Shown here: positions 16,327 to 23,807 of the stretch, piece by piece
Layout: the number at the start of each line of letters is the position of its first letter
How positions within the stretch are numbered: the stretch's first letter is position 1
Origin: Streptomyces lunaelactis
GTDB taxonomy: Bacteria > Actinomycetota > Actinomycetes > Streptomycetales > Streptomycetaceae
Length of the DNA stretch: 64,000 nt
Assembly (NCBI RefSeq): GCF_003054555.1
Contig: NZ_CP026304.1
Span: 7,874,001 to 7,938,000, forward strand
Reading direction: 5' to 3'
Notes under the pieces: model-generated
Seen by the model: the letters and a program-made list of their open reading frames with translations, nothing else
What the model was told of the DNA's origin: nothing
Database searches by the model: none
Translations under genes and position numbers: made by a program

Positions 16327-18045
16327 ATGGCCGACCCCCTGCTCTTCAACCCGCGCACGTACGACCCGGCGCAGTTCGACCCCGAGACCCGCAGGCTGCT
16401 GCGTGCCACCGTCGCCTGGTTCGAGGATCGCGGCAAGCGCAGGCTCATCGAGGACTACCGTTCCCGCGCCTGGCTGGCCGACTTCCTCGCGTTCGCAGCG
16501 AAGGAAGGGCTGTTCGCCACCTTCCTCACCCCCGCGTCCGCCGCCGGGCACAAGGACCAGCGCTGGGACACGGCCCGGATCGCCGCCCTCAACGAGATCT
16601 TCGGGTTCTACGGTCTCGACTACTGGTACGCATGGCAGGTGACCATCCTTGGTCTCGGACCGGTCTGGCAGAGCGACAACACCGCGGCTCGCACCCGCGC
16701 GGCGGAACTCCTCGCCCAGGGCGAGGTGTTCGCCTTCGGCCTTTCCGAGAAGACCCATGGCGCCGACATCTACTCCACCGACATGCTGTTGACGCCGGAC
16801 GGCAACGGCGGCTTCCGGGCCGACGGTTCCAAGTACTACATCGGCAACGGCAACGCCGCCGGGCTCGTCTCGGTCTTCGGTCGCCGCACTGACGTCGAGG
16901 GCCCGGACGGCTACGTCTTCTTCGCCGCCGACAGCCGCCACCCGGCCTATCACCTCGTGAAGAACGTCGTCGACTCCTCGAAGTACGTCAGCGAGTTCCG
17001 CCTCGAGGACTACCCGGTGGGCTCGGACGACGTCCTGCACACGGGCCGCGCCGCCTTCGACGCCGCCCTCAACACCGTGAACGTCGGCAAGTTCAATCTC
17101 TGCACCGCCTCGATCGGCATCTGCGAGCACGCGATCTACGAGGCGGTCACCCACGCGCACAACCGCATCCTGTACGGCCGCCCCGTCACCGCCTTCCCGC
17201 ACGTGCGCCGCGAGTTGGCCGACGCGTACGTCCGCCTCGTCGGCATGAAGCTGTTCAGCGACCGCGCCGTCGACTACTTCCGCTCCGCCTCATCGGACGA
17301 CCGCCGCTATCTGCTGTTCAACCCGATGACGAAGATGAAGGTGACCACGGAGGGCGAGAAGGTCATCGACCTGATGTGGGACGTGATCGCCGCCAAGGGC
17401 TTCGAGAAGGACACCTACTTCGCACAGGCCGCCGTCGAGATCCGGGGGCTGCCCAAGCTTGAGGGCACGGTCCACGTCAACCTCGCGCTGATCCTCAAGT
17501 TCATGCGCAACCACCTTCTGCACCCGGCCGAGTTCGCGGCCGTGCCGACCCGCCTCGACGCGGCCGACGACACGTTTCTCTTCGAGCAGGGACCGGCCCG
17601 TGGCCTGGGCTCCGTGCGCTTCCACGACTGGCGCCCCGCCTACGACGTATACGCCGGGGTGCCGAACGTCGCCCGCTTCCGGGAGCAGGCCGACGCCCTG
17701 TGCGAGTTCGTCACCACCTCAGCCCCCGACGAGGAGCAGAGCCGCGACCTCGATCTTCTTCTCGCCGTCGGCCAGTTGTTCGCGCTGGTGGTGCACGGCC
17801 AGCTGATCCTGGAGCAGGCCCGCCTGACGGACCTGGACGAGGACGTGCTCGACGAGCTGTTCTCCGTCCTCGTCCGCGACTTCTCCGCCTTCGCCGTCGA
17901 GCTGCACGGCAAGGACTCCGCCACCGCGGACCAGCAGCGCTGGGCGCTCGGTGCCGTTCGGCGTCCGGTCGTCGACGAAGCGCGTTCGGGGCGCGTCTGG
18001 GAGCGTGTCGAGGCACTGTCGGGGGCGTACGAAATGGCGCCGTGA
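16327..18045 (+). CDS. Acyl-CoA dehydrogenase family protein
   Basis: A 572-residue flavoprotein from ATG 16327, preceded by GGAAGGCGG. The FAD-binding middle segment shows FAFGLSEKTHGADIYS and KYYIGNGNAAGLVSVFGR; the C-terminal helical domain has FNLCTASIGICEHAIYEAVT, HNRILYGRPVTAFPHVRREL and GAKGFEKD-like text (IAAKGFEKDTYFAQ). It would oxidise an acyl-CoA at the alpha-beta bond and pass electrons to ETF. It is longer than standard short-chain enzymes, as in a Streptomyces subgroup linked to padR genes. It ends 60 bp before a very strong hairpin. Confidence 0.9.
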   Translation: MADPLLFNPRTYDPAQFDPETRRLLRATVAWFEDRGKRRLIEDYRSRAWLADFLAFAAKEGLFATFLTPASAAGHKDQRWDTARIAALNEIFGFYGLDYWYAWQVTILGLGPVWQSDNTAARTRAAELLAQGEVFAFGLSEKTHGADIYSTDMLLTPDGNGGFRADGSKYYIGNGNAAGLVSVFGRRTDVEGPDGYVFFAADSRHPAYHLVKNVVDSSKYVSEFRLEDYPVGSDDVLHTGRAAFDAALNTVNVGKFNLCTASIGICEHAIYEAVTHAHNRILYGRPVTAFPHVRRELADAYVRLVGMKLFSDRAVDYFRSASSDDRRYLLFNPMTKMKVTTEGEKVIDLMWDVIAAKGFEKDTYFAQAAVEIRGLPKLEGTVHVNLALILKFMRNHLLHPAEFAAVPTRLDAADDTFLFEQGPARGLGSVRFHDWRPAYDVYAGVPNVARFREQADALCEFVTTSAPDEEQSRDLDLLLAVGQLFALVVHGQLILEQARLTDLDEDVLDELFSVLVRDFSAFAVELHGKDSATADQQRWALGAVRRPVVDEARSGRVWERVEALSGAYEMAP

Positions 18046-18105
18046 CAACGCCCCCAGGGAGCCCGTCGACACGTGACGGTCATGTCCCCCGGGAGCAGTA
18101 ACGCA

Positions 18106-18152
18106 CGCACCGTGGCCCTCCGCGCGACTCCCGCGCGGAGGGCCACGGTGCG
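18106..18152 (+). terminator. 21-bp perfect stem terminator after the acyl-CoA dehydrogenase gene
   Basis: Arms 18106-18126 and 18132-18152 are perfectly complementary over 21 bp around the loop ACTCC and are followed by TTGTTCC. It ends the padR-acd operon. Confidence 0.85.
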
Positions 18153-18248
18153 TTGTTCCGACTTCCCATCCAGCGACGACCCCGGGCGAGGGCGGCCGCG
18201 CGGTCACCGGCCGCGGCGAGGACGGCTGGACACACCTCGTCCGATACT

Positions 18249-18542
18249 TCACCGGCCGTTGTGGTCGGACCAGATCCAGCCCTGCTCGGCCATGGCTTCC
18301 TTGGTCCACTCCGTCATCAGGTCCGCGCCCTCATGCACGCGTGCCATGTCGTGGCCGCCGCCGGTCGCGAACCAACGCAGCAGAGCGCCGGCGGCGGGCT
18401 TGTCGGTATCGCAGGAGGAGCACAGTTCCAGGTGGATCGGAAAGCCGCTCGCGTCTTCATGCGGCATGACGCCACTGGTGGTCAGCGATCCACCGCATCG
18501 TGAGCAGGACGGCAACGTCTCTGCGAGTTCCACACGGTCCAC
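18249..18542 (-). CDS. DUF6300 family zinc-ribbon-like protein
   Basis: A 97-residue protein with two Cys pairs, SCSRCGG near residue 14 and ELCSSCDTD near 40, as in the Streptomyces DUF6300 family, probably a small zinc-binding fold. The rest is helical (AAGALLRWFATGGGHDMA, LMTEWTKEAMAEQGW). I take GTG 18542 since AAGGAGG lies just before it, although the spacing is short; a TTG at 18599 would add 19 residues. Stands alone; function unknown. Confidence 0.7.
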   Translation of the reverse strand: MDRVELAETLPSCSRCGGSLTTSGVMPHEDASGFPIHLELCSSCDTDKPAAGALLRWFATGGGHDMARVHEGADLMTEWTKEAMAEQGWIWSDHNGR

Positions 18543-18804
18543 ACGGCCTCCTTGCTCGTCACCTGCGCCTACCAAAGCCCGCGTGATCGGCAGCGTCAAC
18601 CTCCCGGTACGGGTCGACGGCCGCCTGCCGCCGACAACAGGATCCCAATTATCCCAGTGTCGTCCACGATGCGCTGGTGGACGGCTACGCGCGGCCCGTT
18701 AGCCCTCGGCGGAAGTACCTCCGTGTGGGTGTGGGTGGCCTGCGTGCAGCCTGATCTGGTCGCGGGGCCGCCGACGACGGGGCCCGTGCCTGCGTGCTGT
18801 TCGG

Positions 18805-19027
18805 ATGCATGCGTTCGACCGGAAACCGCCTGATCGCCGAACTGCGCGCGGACAGCGACGCTTCGCCGAGCTGTGGGACTCCGCAGACGTGGCCGGTGAC
18901 GCTGGACTGCGACGTGTTCAGCTTCGTCTGCATCGGTCTGCGCGTCGTCATCTCACGGCGGAGCCGGGCACGGCGGACGCCGGCCGTCTGGGCCTCCTGG
19001 CCGCCCGGGGCACCCGGACGCTCCTGA
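18805..19027 (+). pseudogene. C-terminal relic of an MmyB-like XRE regulator
   Basis: Short segments in two frames read RRTARGQRRFAELWDSADVA, TLDCDVFSF, LRVVIS and TAEPGTADAGRLGLLAARGT. In that order they match the ligand-binding MmyB-like domain at the end of many actinobacterial XRE regulators. Two or more frameshifts separate them and no helix-turn-helix remains. It overlaps the end of the membrane protein gene on the other strand. Confidence 0.5.
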
Positions 19028-19627
19028 CAGACCCGCGTGCAACACGGCAAGGGCTGCGCAGACGGGCGGCAGGACGATCAGGGGGAGCAGCAGGAGTGCC
19101 GAGGCCGACGGCATCAGGGTGCCGATCGCGTCGGCGGCGTACCGGTTGCCGTCGGCGAGGTCCAGCATGAACCGGCGGGCCGGGTCGGCGAGCGGTGTCA
19201 GCGCGAGCCGCAGCGCGGTGAAGACGGCTGCGGCGGCAGCCGTGAGCAGCAGGCATACACCGCTCGTGAGCCACCGCGAGCGGCGGGTCAGGGCCCAACT
19301 GCGGCGCAGCGCGTCCTTCGGTGACGACCCCGTTGCCACAACGGCTGCCGGGGCCAACGAGAAGCGGAAGCCGAGGAGAAGGGTGAGGCTCGCGAGCGCG
19401 ATGGGCAGGCACCAGCCCACCAGCGGGTAGGCCACGCTCGTCGTACCGCTGAGCCGACGCTCCAGGTCGTAGCTCCAGGCAGCCGTGAAGGCGGGCCAGG
19501 CCAGACCGAGTCCCGTGGCGGCGACGAGCAGGCCGGGGACCGCAAGCCAGACGGTCGCGGCGGCGGCGAAGCCGTACAGGACACGCCACTTCTGACGGCG
19601 GAGGTGCCACAGATCGCGTATCGACAT
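18953..19627 (-). CDS. Multi-pass membrane protein, probably C-terminally altered
   Basis: A frame of about 224 residues from ATG 19627 (MSIRDLWHLRRQKWRVLYGF). Hydrophobic segments lie near 20-50 (VWLAVPGLLVAATGLGLAW), 75-100 (PLVGWCLPIALASLTLLLG), 140-160 (SGVCLLLTAAAAAVFTALRL) and 180-210. APAAVVATGSSPKDALRRSW, before a helix, resembles the GDPD membrane-domain family (pfam10110). The end (GCPGRPGGPDGRRPPCPAPP) looks non-native and overlaps the MmyB relic. I see no clear ribosome site. Possibly a decaying gene. Confidence 0.45.
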   Translation of the reverse strand: MSIRDLWHLRRQKWRVLYGFAAAATVWLAVPGLLVAATGLGLAWPAFTAAWSYDLERRLSGTTSVAYPLVGWCLPIALASLTLLLGFRFSLAPAAVVATGSSPKDALRRSWALTRRSRWLTSGVCLLLTAAAAAVFTALRLALTPLADPARRFMLDLADGNRYAADAIGTLMPSASALLLLPLIVLPPVCAALAVLHAGLSGASGCPGRPGGPDGRRPPCPAPP

Positions 19628-19862
19628 TGCCCATGTGCCCCATCGGCCCAAGGAACGAAGATCTACAAGCAGGGACGGGCCGGGGTCGGGCATCGGTTCC
19701 CTGGACGGGCGCCACGATTCTGCGGCGGTCGGCCGGCGGACCGCGAGCGGCACCGCAGTTCGTCGGTTCCCCTCTTGGGGCGTGGGCGGGAGGGCGGAGC
19801 GCGCCACGCGTCGGTCCGGCGGCGCATGCTGGGTGCGCCGGACCGAGTGGCGTCATGGCTCG

Positions 19863-20139
19863 AGCGACCACCATAGAAGGAAGCTGTTCCCGGTACCGGA
19901 TGTTGCGGTTGAAGTCGCCGAGGATGACGTAGTTCTCGCCGGGGCGGACGTCAGCCCGGATCGCGGCCAGGAGCTGCTGGTAGTCGGAGGCGCCGCAGGC
20001 GTGGATGTTGACCCGCCCGCCGCCCCACCGAAGGGCGCCGGTTCGGCCGCCCTGCTCGACGTGGGTCTCCAGGAAACCGGGTCGCGTAGGGGCAGCGGGC
20101 CCGGGGAGCTCCGCCAGCTGAACGAAGTAGCCAAGGACT
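19863..20139 (-). pseudogene. Endonuclease/exonuclease/phosphatase family relic
   Basis: One minus frame reads LGYFVQLAELPGPAAPTRPG, FLETHVEQGGRTGALRWGGG, IHACGASDYQQLLAAIRADV and ENYVILGDFNRN. The GDFN motif with preceding text is typical of the C-terminal part of EEP-family phosphoesterases. There is no start or N-terminal half. A strong ribosome site and ATG at 20166 (AAGGAGGTGG) open a different frame just upstream, so this may be a fusion point. Confidence 0.55.
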
Positions 20140-20308
20140 CAACTGGTGACCTCGCAATGACTGCATGACGAACCACCTCCTTACGCTGCCATTCGCGACG
20201 CCATCCATCGACGTCAATCCGAACGGAAACCAGATACCCCCTCGCCTGACGACCCGTGACTTGCGAACGAGGACGTGACACAGCTTTTAGGGTCCGTTCG
20301 GCACCCGA

Positions 20309-20641
20309 CTACACGTCAGCCTGTCGGAGCTCGGCAAGCAACTCGCTCTGGCCGACGAGGAGTTCGGTGAGGATACGGCGGGCCGCGCGCAGCAGTTCGG
20401 CCACGTCTCCGCCGGCCAGGGCGTAGCTGACGGTCGATCCGTCGCGGATGGACACCACGATTCCGGAGCGGCGCAGCACGGCCAGTTGCTGGGAGAGGCT
20501 GGAGGGCTCGATATCAATCTCGGACAGCAGGTCCCGAACGGGAACGGGGCCGTTCTGAAGGAGCTCCAGCACGCGGATGCGGACGGGGTGTCCGAGCATC
20601 CGGAAGAACTCCGCCTTGGCCTGGTACAGCGGTACCTGCAT
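20309..20641 (-). CDS. ArsR-family winged-helix regulator
   Basis: A 110-residue regulator. ATG 20641 was chosen because GGAGC lies 8 bp before it and the ArsR fold begins at once (LYQAKAEFFRMLGHPVRIRV). The recognition region is PSSLSQQLAVLRRSGIVVSI followed by the wing DGSTVSYALA. There is no metal-binding CVC box, so it probably senses something other than thiol-binding metals. The upstream neighbour on the same strand is the roadblock-like gene at 20842. An AT-rich palindrome lies about 148 bp upstream. Confidence 0.88.
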   Translation of the reverse strand: MQVPLYQAKAEFFRMLGHPVRIRVLELLQNGPVPVRDLLSEIDIEPSSLSQQLAVLRRSGIVVSIRDGSTVSYALAGGDVAELLRAARRILTELLVGQSELLAELRQADV

Positions 20642-20788
20642 GTGTGAACGCTCCTGCTGAGTTCGACGACCGGGGCCCGTAATCCGGGCCTCGGCTGCTG
20701 CCGCCGTGAGGCACAGGGCAGTGCACCGATCCTCCCGCCTCCGGGTGCCGCACTCCCGGGCGGTTGACCGCATCGGGAACTGGCGAAC

Positions 20789-20802
20789 TGAAGAAATCTT
20801 CA
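20789..20802. promoter_or_regulatory. AT-rich palindrome upstream of the ArsR-type gene
   Basis: TGAAGAAATCTTCA, 6-bp inverted arms, is unusually AT-rich for this genome and lies between the roadblock gene and the ArsR-type gene. ArsR operators often look like this; the 148-bp distance to the start is rather long. Confidence 0.35.
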
Positions 20803-20841
20803 ATTCATGGGCAGCCGGAGACGCGAGGACCGATGGGAAGG

Positions 20842-21216
20842 CTAGAGCTCCAACTCCGCTTCGATGCCCTTCAGCTGGTGCCGCGCCATGGCCAGGTTCG
20901 CGTTCGCCTTGTCGAGCACGAGGTAGAGGAAGAGACCGTTGCCACCGCGGCCCTTGAGCAGCCGGAGGAGGTGGTACTGCTTGCCCAGGGTGATCAGGAC
21001 GTCCTCGATCTCGTCCTTGAGGTTGAGGTGTTCGATGGTGCGCGTCTTGGCGCGGATCACATCGGTGTTGCCCGCTGCGGCCACCGCCAGATCGAGGCCC
21101 TTTCCGCCGCCAATGGTGCCCAGGGCCATGCCGCTGGTGTAATCCACGAGGGCGGCGCCGACGCAGCCCTCGATCGATGCCATGGTCTCCTTGAGGGAAG
21201 TCTCCACGTTCGTCAT
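20842..21216 (-). CDS. Roadblock/LC7-like protein
   Basis: A 124-residue protein (from ATG 21216, GAGGAG 11 bp upstream). The text MASIEGCVGAALVDYTSGMA and LGTIGGGKGLDLAVAAAGNT, then VIRAKTRTIEHLNLKDEIED and YHLLRLLKGRGGNGLFLYLV, has the alpha-beta layout of roadblock/LC7 proteins (compare EhxxxxxxVxDxxTGxxL). Such proteins usually pair with small GTPases, but none is adjacent here. It differs clearly from the two conservon roadblock proteins near 60-63 kb. Role unknown. Confidence 0.65.
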   Translation of the reverse strand: MTNVETSLKETMASIEGCVGAALVDYTSGMALGTIGGGKGLDLAVAAAGNTDVIRAKTRTIEHLNLKDEIEDVLITLGKQYHLLRLLKGRGGNGLFLYLVLDKANANLAMARHQLKGIEAELEL

Positions 21217-21575
21217 GTAGTTGCTCACTCCTCTGTTGCTCTGCCTGTTCGCATACGCCCGCCGGGCAGGTCGCCTACGGGACGTGAGGGAAAGCTACCG
21301 ATGGTGAGCAAAGTCCAGGCGAGTATGCGAACAAGCGGACCAGGGAGACCCCATTTCTCGTAGGATGCGCTCCCCGGTCTCGGTCGCCACGTCGCCGTAG
21401 ATCACCGTCCTATGGCGGTGCCTCCCGGCGGGCGCCGGCCATGACGACCCGGCGCGTCAATGGACACCATCAGAAGCAGTTGAAGCACGCTGTCGTTCCG
21501 GCGTTCAGAGACGAAGACCTGGAGGCGCGGGGCGGACCGCGTGGATCCCCTGCCGCTGGTCAGCGTGTGGCCATT
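21217..21575. other. Gene-free stretch between roadblock and TetR genes
   Basis: I see no gene. A minus-strand run near 21350-21410 (VIYGDVATETGERILREM in one frame) has coding-like composition and could be a relic, but it is too short to name. Confidence 0.35.
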
Positions 21576-22169
21576 TCAGCTACGGGTCTGAGGGCGGCGT
21601 TCCCCCTTGGCATGGCTGTTCCCGGCGCTCGTCAGAATCGCGCTCGCGACAACGTCGAAGAGGCGATCGGCGCGGGGCGCGAGCGAGGGTTGATCGCCGA
21701 GCCAAGCGAGCATGGCTACCAGCGCAAACAAATCGGCGCCATCGATATCGCTCCGCGCCATGCCCGCGGCCTGGGCACGGGTGAGGAGCCGCGCACCGGC
21801 TGCGCGCAGGGTGACGCACGAAGCGTGGAGTGCGGATTCGGTGTCCTCGATGGCGGCTGCCATCAGCACGGTCACGCCCCGATACTCGGTTGTCCACGCG
21901 ACGCAGTCGCGTAGCCACGAAACGAGAGCGTCTTCGGGCGAGCTCGACGTCTCGAGCTCGCCTGCCTTTGCCGTCAGTTCGTCGAAGCTCGTGCGGAGCA
22001 GGGCCTCGAGCAGCGCCTCGCGCGTCGGGAAGTGCCGCAGCAGCGTCGCGAGCCCGACCTCGGCCCTGCGCGCGATGTCGCGCAGTGACACGTCGACGCC
22101 TTGCTCGGTGATGGCGGTGCCCGCTACTGCGAGCAGGTGGTCGCGGTTCTTCCTGGCGTCGGCCCGCAT
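21576..22169 (-). CDS. TetR-family transcriptional regulator
   Basis: A 197-residue regulator with the TetR helix-turn-helix at about 5-55 (NRDHLLAVAGTAITEQGVDV, SLRDIARRAEVGLATLLRHF) and a ligand domain behind it. ATG 22169 follows AAGAGGGAC; the frame extends further upstream only through operator repeats. It is divergent from the quinone oxidoreductase at 22281, with three tandem operator-like repeats between, so it very likely represses both genes. Confidence 0.92.
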   Translation of the reverse strand: MRADARKNRDHLLAVAGTAITEQGVDVSLRDIARRAEVGLATLLRHFPTREALLEALLRTSFDELTAKAGELETSSSPEDALVSWLRDCVAWTTEYRGVTVLMAAAIEDTESALHASCVTLRAAGARLLTRAQAAGMARSDIDGADLFALVAMLAWLGDQPSLAPRADRLFDVVASAILTSAGNSHAKGERRPQTRS

Positions 22170-22188
22170 CTGTCCCTCTTGACTATCC

Positions 22189-22243
22189 GGATCAGTGGTC
22201 CATATATTCGGATCAGTGGTCCATTTATGTGGATCGCTGATCC
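22189..22243. promoter_or_regulatory. Three tandem operators at 21-bp spacing
   Basis: GGATCAGTGGTCC at 22189 and again at 22210, and GGATCGCTGATCC at 22231, are near-palindromic and exactly 21 bp apart. AT-rich spacers (ATATATT, ATTTATG) lie between them. They fill the space between the divergent TetR and oxidoreductase genes, which suggests cooperative binding on one face of the DNA. Confidence 0.75.
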
Positions 22244-22280
22244 GAATAAGCGTATCCCGCAGCGCGGGCAGGAGAAAACG

Positions 22281-23291
22281 ATGCCGACACACACGATGAG
22301 GGCGGTCCGGCTCCATGAGCACGGCGGCCCTGAAGTTCTGCGTTACGACGAGGTGCCGATTCCCGAGCCGGGGCCGGGTGAGGTGCTCGTTCGCGTTCAC
22401 GCGGTCGGCATCAATCCTCCGGACTGGTACCTGCGCGGCGGGCTGACCAGGATGCCTGGGGAGACGGAATCGACGGTCAGCCTGCCGGTGATTCCGGGTA
22501 CGGACGTCTCGGGCGTCGTCGAGGCCGTCGCCGCGGACGTAGACGGCCTCGCCGTAGGTGATGAAGTCTTCGGTCTTCTGCGTTTTCCCAGCTTCGACGG
22601 CAGCGCATACGCCGAGTACGTGGCCGCGCCCGCGTCGGACCTCGCACGCAAGCCGGCCGGCATCGACCACGTGCACGCCGCCGGGGCGCCCATGGCGGGG
22701 CTGACGGCGTGGCAGTTCCTGATCGAGCTCGGACACGATCACCCCTCGCCCTTCCAGGAGGCACGGCATCGCCCGACGGCACTCGACGCCGACACGACGG
22801 TGCTCATCAACGGCGCCGCGGGCGGCGTGGGGCACTTCGCGCTACAGCTGGCGAAGTGGAAGGGTGCACGTGTCATCGCGGTGGCATCGGGCGCGCATGA
22901 ATCGTTCCTGAGCGAGCTCGGCGCCGATCAGTTCATCGACTACACCAAGATTCGTCCCGAGGAACTCGTGCACGACGTCGACCTCGTTCTCGACACCGTC
23001 GGCGGCCCCGACAGCAGCCGCTTCCTGCGCACGCTCAAGCGCGGCGGCGCCCTCTTCCCGGTGTTCCCTGGCGAATTCGACGAAGAAGAGACCGCGAAGC
23101 TGGGCGTCACGGTCTCGAGCGCACAGGTCCGCTCGAACGGCGCGCAGCTCGCTGAACTGGGACGCCTGCTCGACGCGGGCACGGTCCGCGTCGCGATCGA
23201 CAGCACGTTGGCGCTCGCGGATGCCCGAGCAGCGCACGAACGCGCCGCCCGAGGGCACATCCAGGGCAAGATCGTGCTCACGGTCGCTTAG
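22281..23291 (+). CDS. NADP-dependent zinc-free alcohol dehydrogenase / quinone oxidoreductase
   Basis: A 336-residue MDR enzyme from ATG 22281 (GCAGGAG 6 bp before). The GroES-like domain holds RAVRLHEHGGPEVLRYDEVP and VHAVGINPPDWYLRGG; the Rossmann fold has INGAAGGVGHFALQLAKWKG (AAGGVG, NADPH type). No zinc ligands are visible, so it belongs to the quinone oxidoreductase group that reduces quinones or enones. Divergent TetR regulator and triple operator point to induction by a toxic substrate. Confidence 0.92.
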   Translation: MPTHTMRAVRLHEHGGPEVLRYDEVPIPEPGPGEVLVRVHAVGINPPDWYLRGGLTRMPGETESTVSLPVIPGTDVSGVVEAVAADVDGLAVGDEVFGLLRFPSFDGSAYAEYVAAPASDLARKPAGIDHVHAAGAPMAGLTAWQFLIELGHDHPSPFQEARHRPTALDADTTVLINGAAGGVGHFALQLAKWKGARVIAVASGAHESFLSELGADQFIDYTKIRPEELVHDVDLVLDTVGGPDSSRFLRTLKRGGALFPVFPGEFDEEETAKLGVTVSSAQVRSNGAQLAELGRLLDAGTVRVAIDSTLALADARAAHERAARGHIQGKIVLTVA

Positions 23292-23339
23292 GAACGAGCC
23301 GTTTCCCCGACGCGTCCGGCGCCCGTCCGCGGGACACCG

Positions 23340-23552
23340 GTGGCCATCGAGACGCCGATGCGGAGAGCTTGGGGCGCGTCTGGCGACCAGGCGGCCACGA
23401 TGCTTGCTGCGGCGAACCGAGCGGACCCGTGCGGTCGGCTCGGTTCGCCGCAGGAGATCGCCGAGACGGTCGCATTCCTGATGCTGGCGGAGCTGCGTAT
23501 ATCACCGGCCGGCACATCACCGTCGCCGGCGGCAGCGGTCCGGCGTCCTGAC
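23340..23552 (+). pseudogene. C-terminal relic of a short-chain dehydrogenase
   Basis: One plus frame gives IETPM, ANRADPCGRLGSPQEIAETV and AFLML; after a frameshift the next frame gives GAAYITGRHITVAGG. Together this is the standard SDR ending (P-E-EIA-x-x-V-x-FL ... S-D-x-A-x-x-x-TG-x-x-xxVDGG). The Rossmann and catalytic parts are absent. Confidence 0.7.
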
Positions 23553-23588
23553 GGTGGAGCGGTCGGTCGCAAGGCGGCGCGCCGCTCG

Positions 23589-23760
23589 TTGAGGCGCCCT
23601 TTCTCTGTGGCTAGAAGAACCCCAGCTTCTTCGGCGAGTACGACACCCGCAGGTTCTTCGAGTGCTGGTGGTACACGCGCCATACCGCTTCTGAGCAGGC
23701 GAAATAGAGGGATCCGTCGTCGATCGTGCGGTGCTGGCCCGTAACTGGCCCGGATCTTGC
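23589..23760 (-). repeat. Aldehyde-dehydrogenase-tail repeat, copy B
   Basis: Minus strand 23674-23611 encodes [20 protein letters not shown] and stop. Upstream of this, 86 bp of other sequence end at GGCCCGGATCTTGC, and GGCGCC lies 18 bp beyond the stop, as in copies A and C. Here the frame stays open through the arm (VTGQHRTIDDGSLYFACSEA). It lies between an SDR relic and the GH15 gene. Confidence 0.8.
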
Positions 23761-23807
23761 CCCACCCAGGGGCGCGTCGGGCACTGCGTCCGGGTGGCGG
23801 TGCCGCG

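Noticed and set aside
18106..18152. Long perfect inverted repeat as the end of an insertion sequence
   Set aside because: It has a 5-bp loop, directly follows an operon and is followed by a T-rich stretch; a terminator explains it better.
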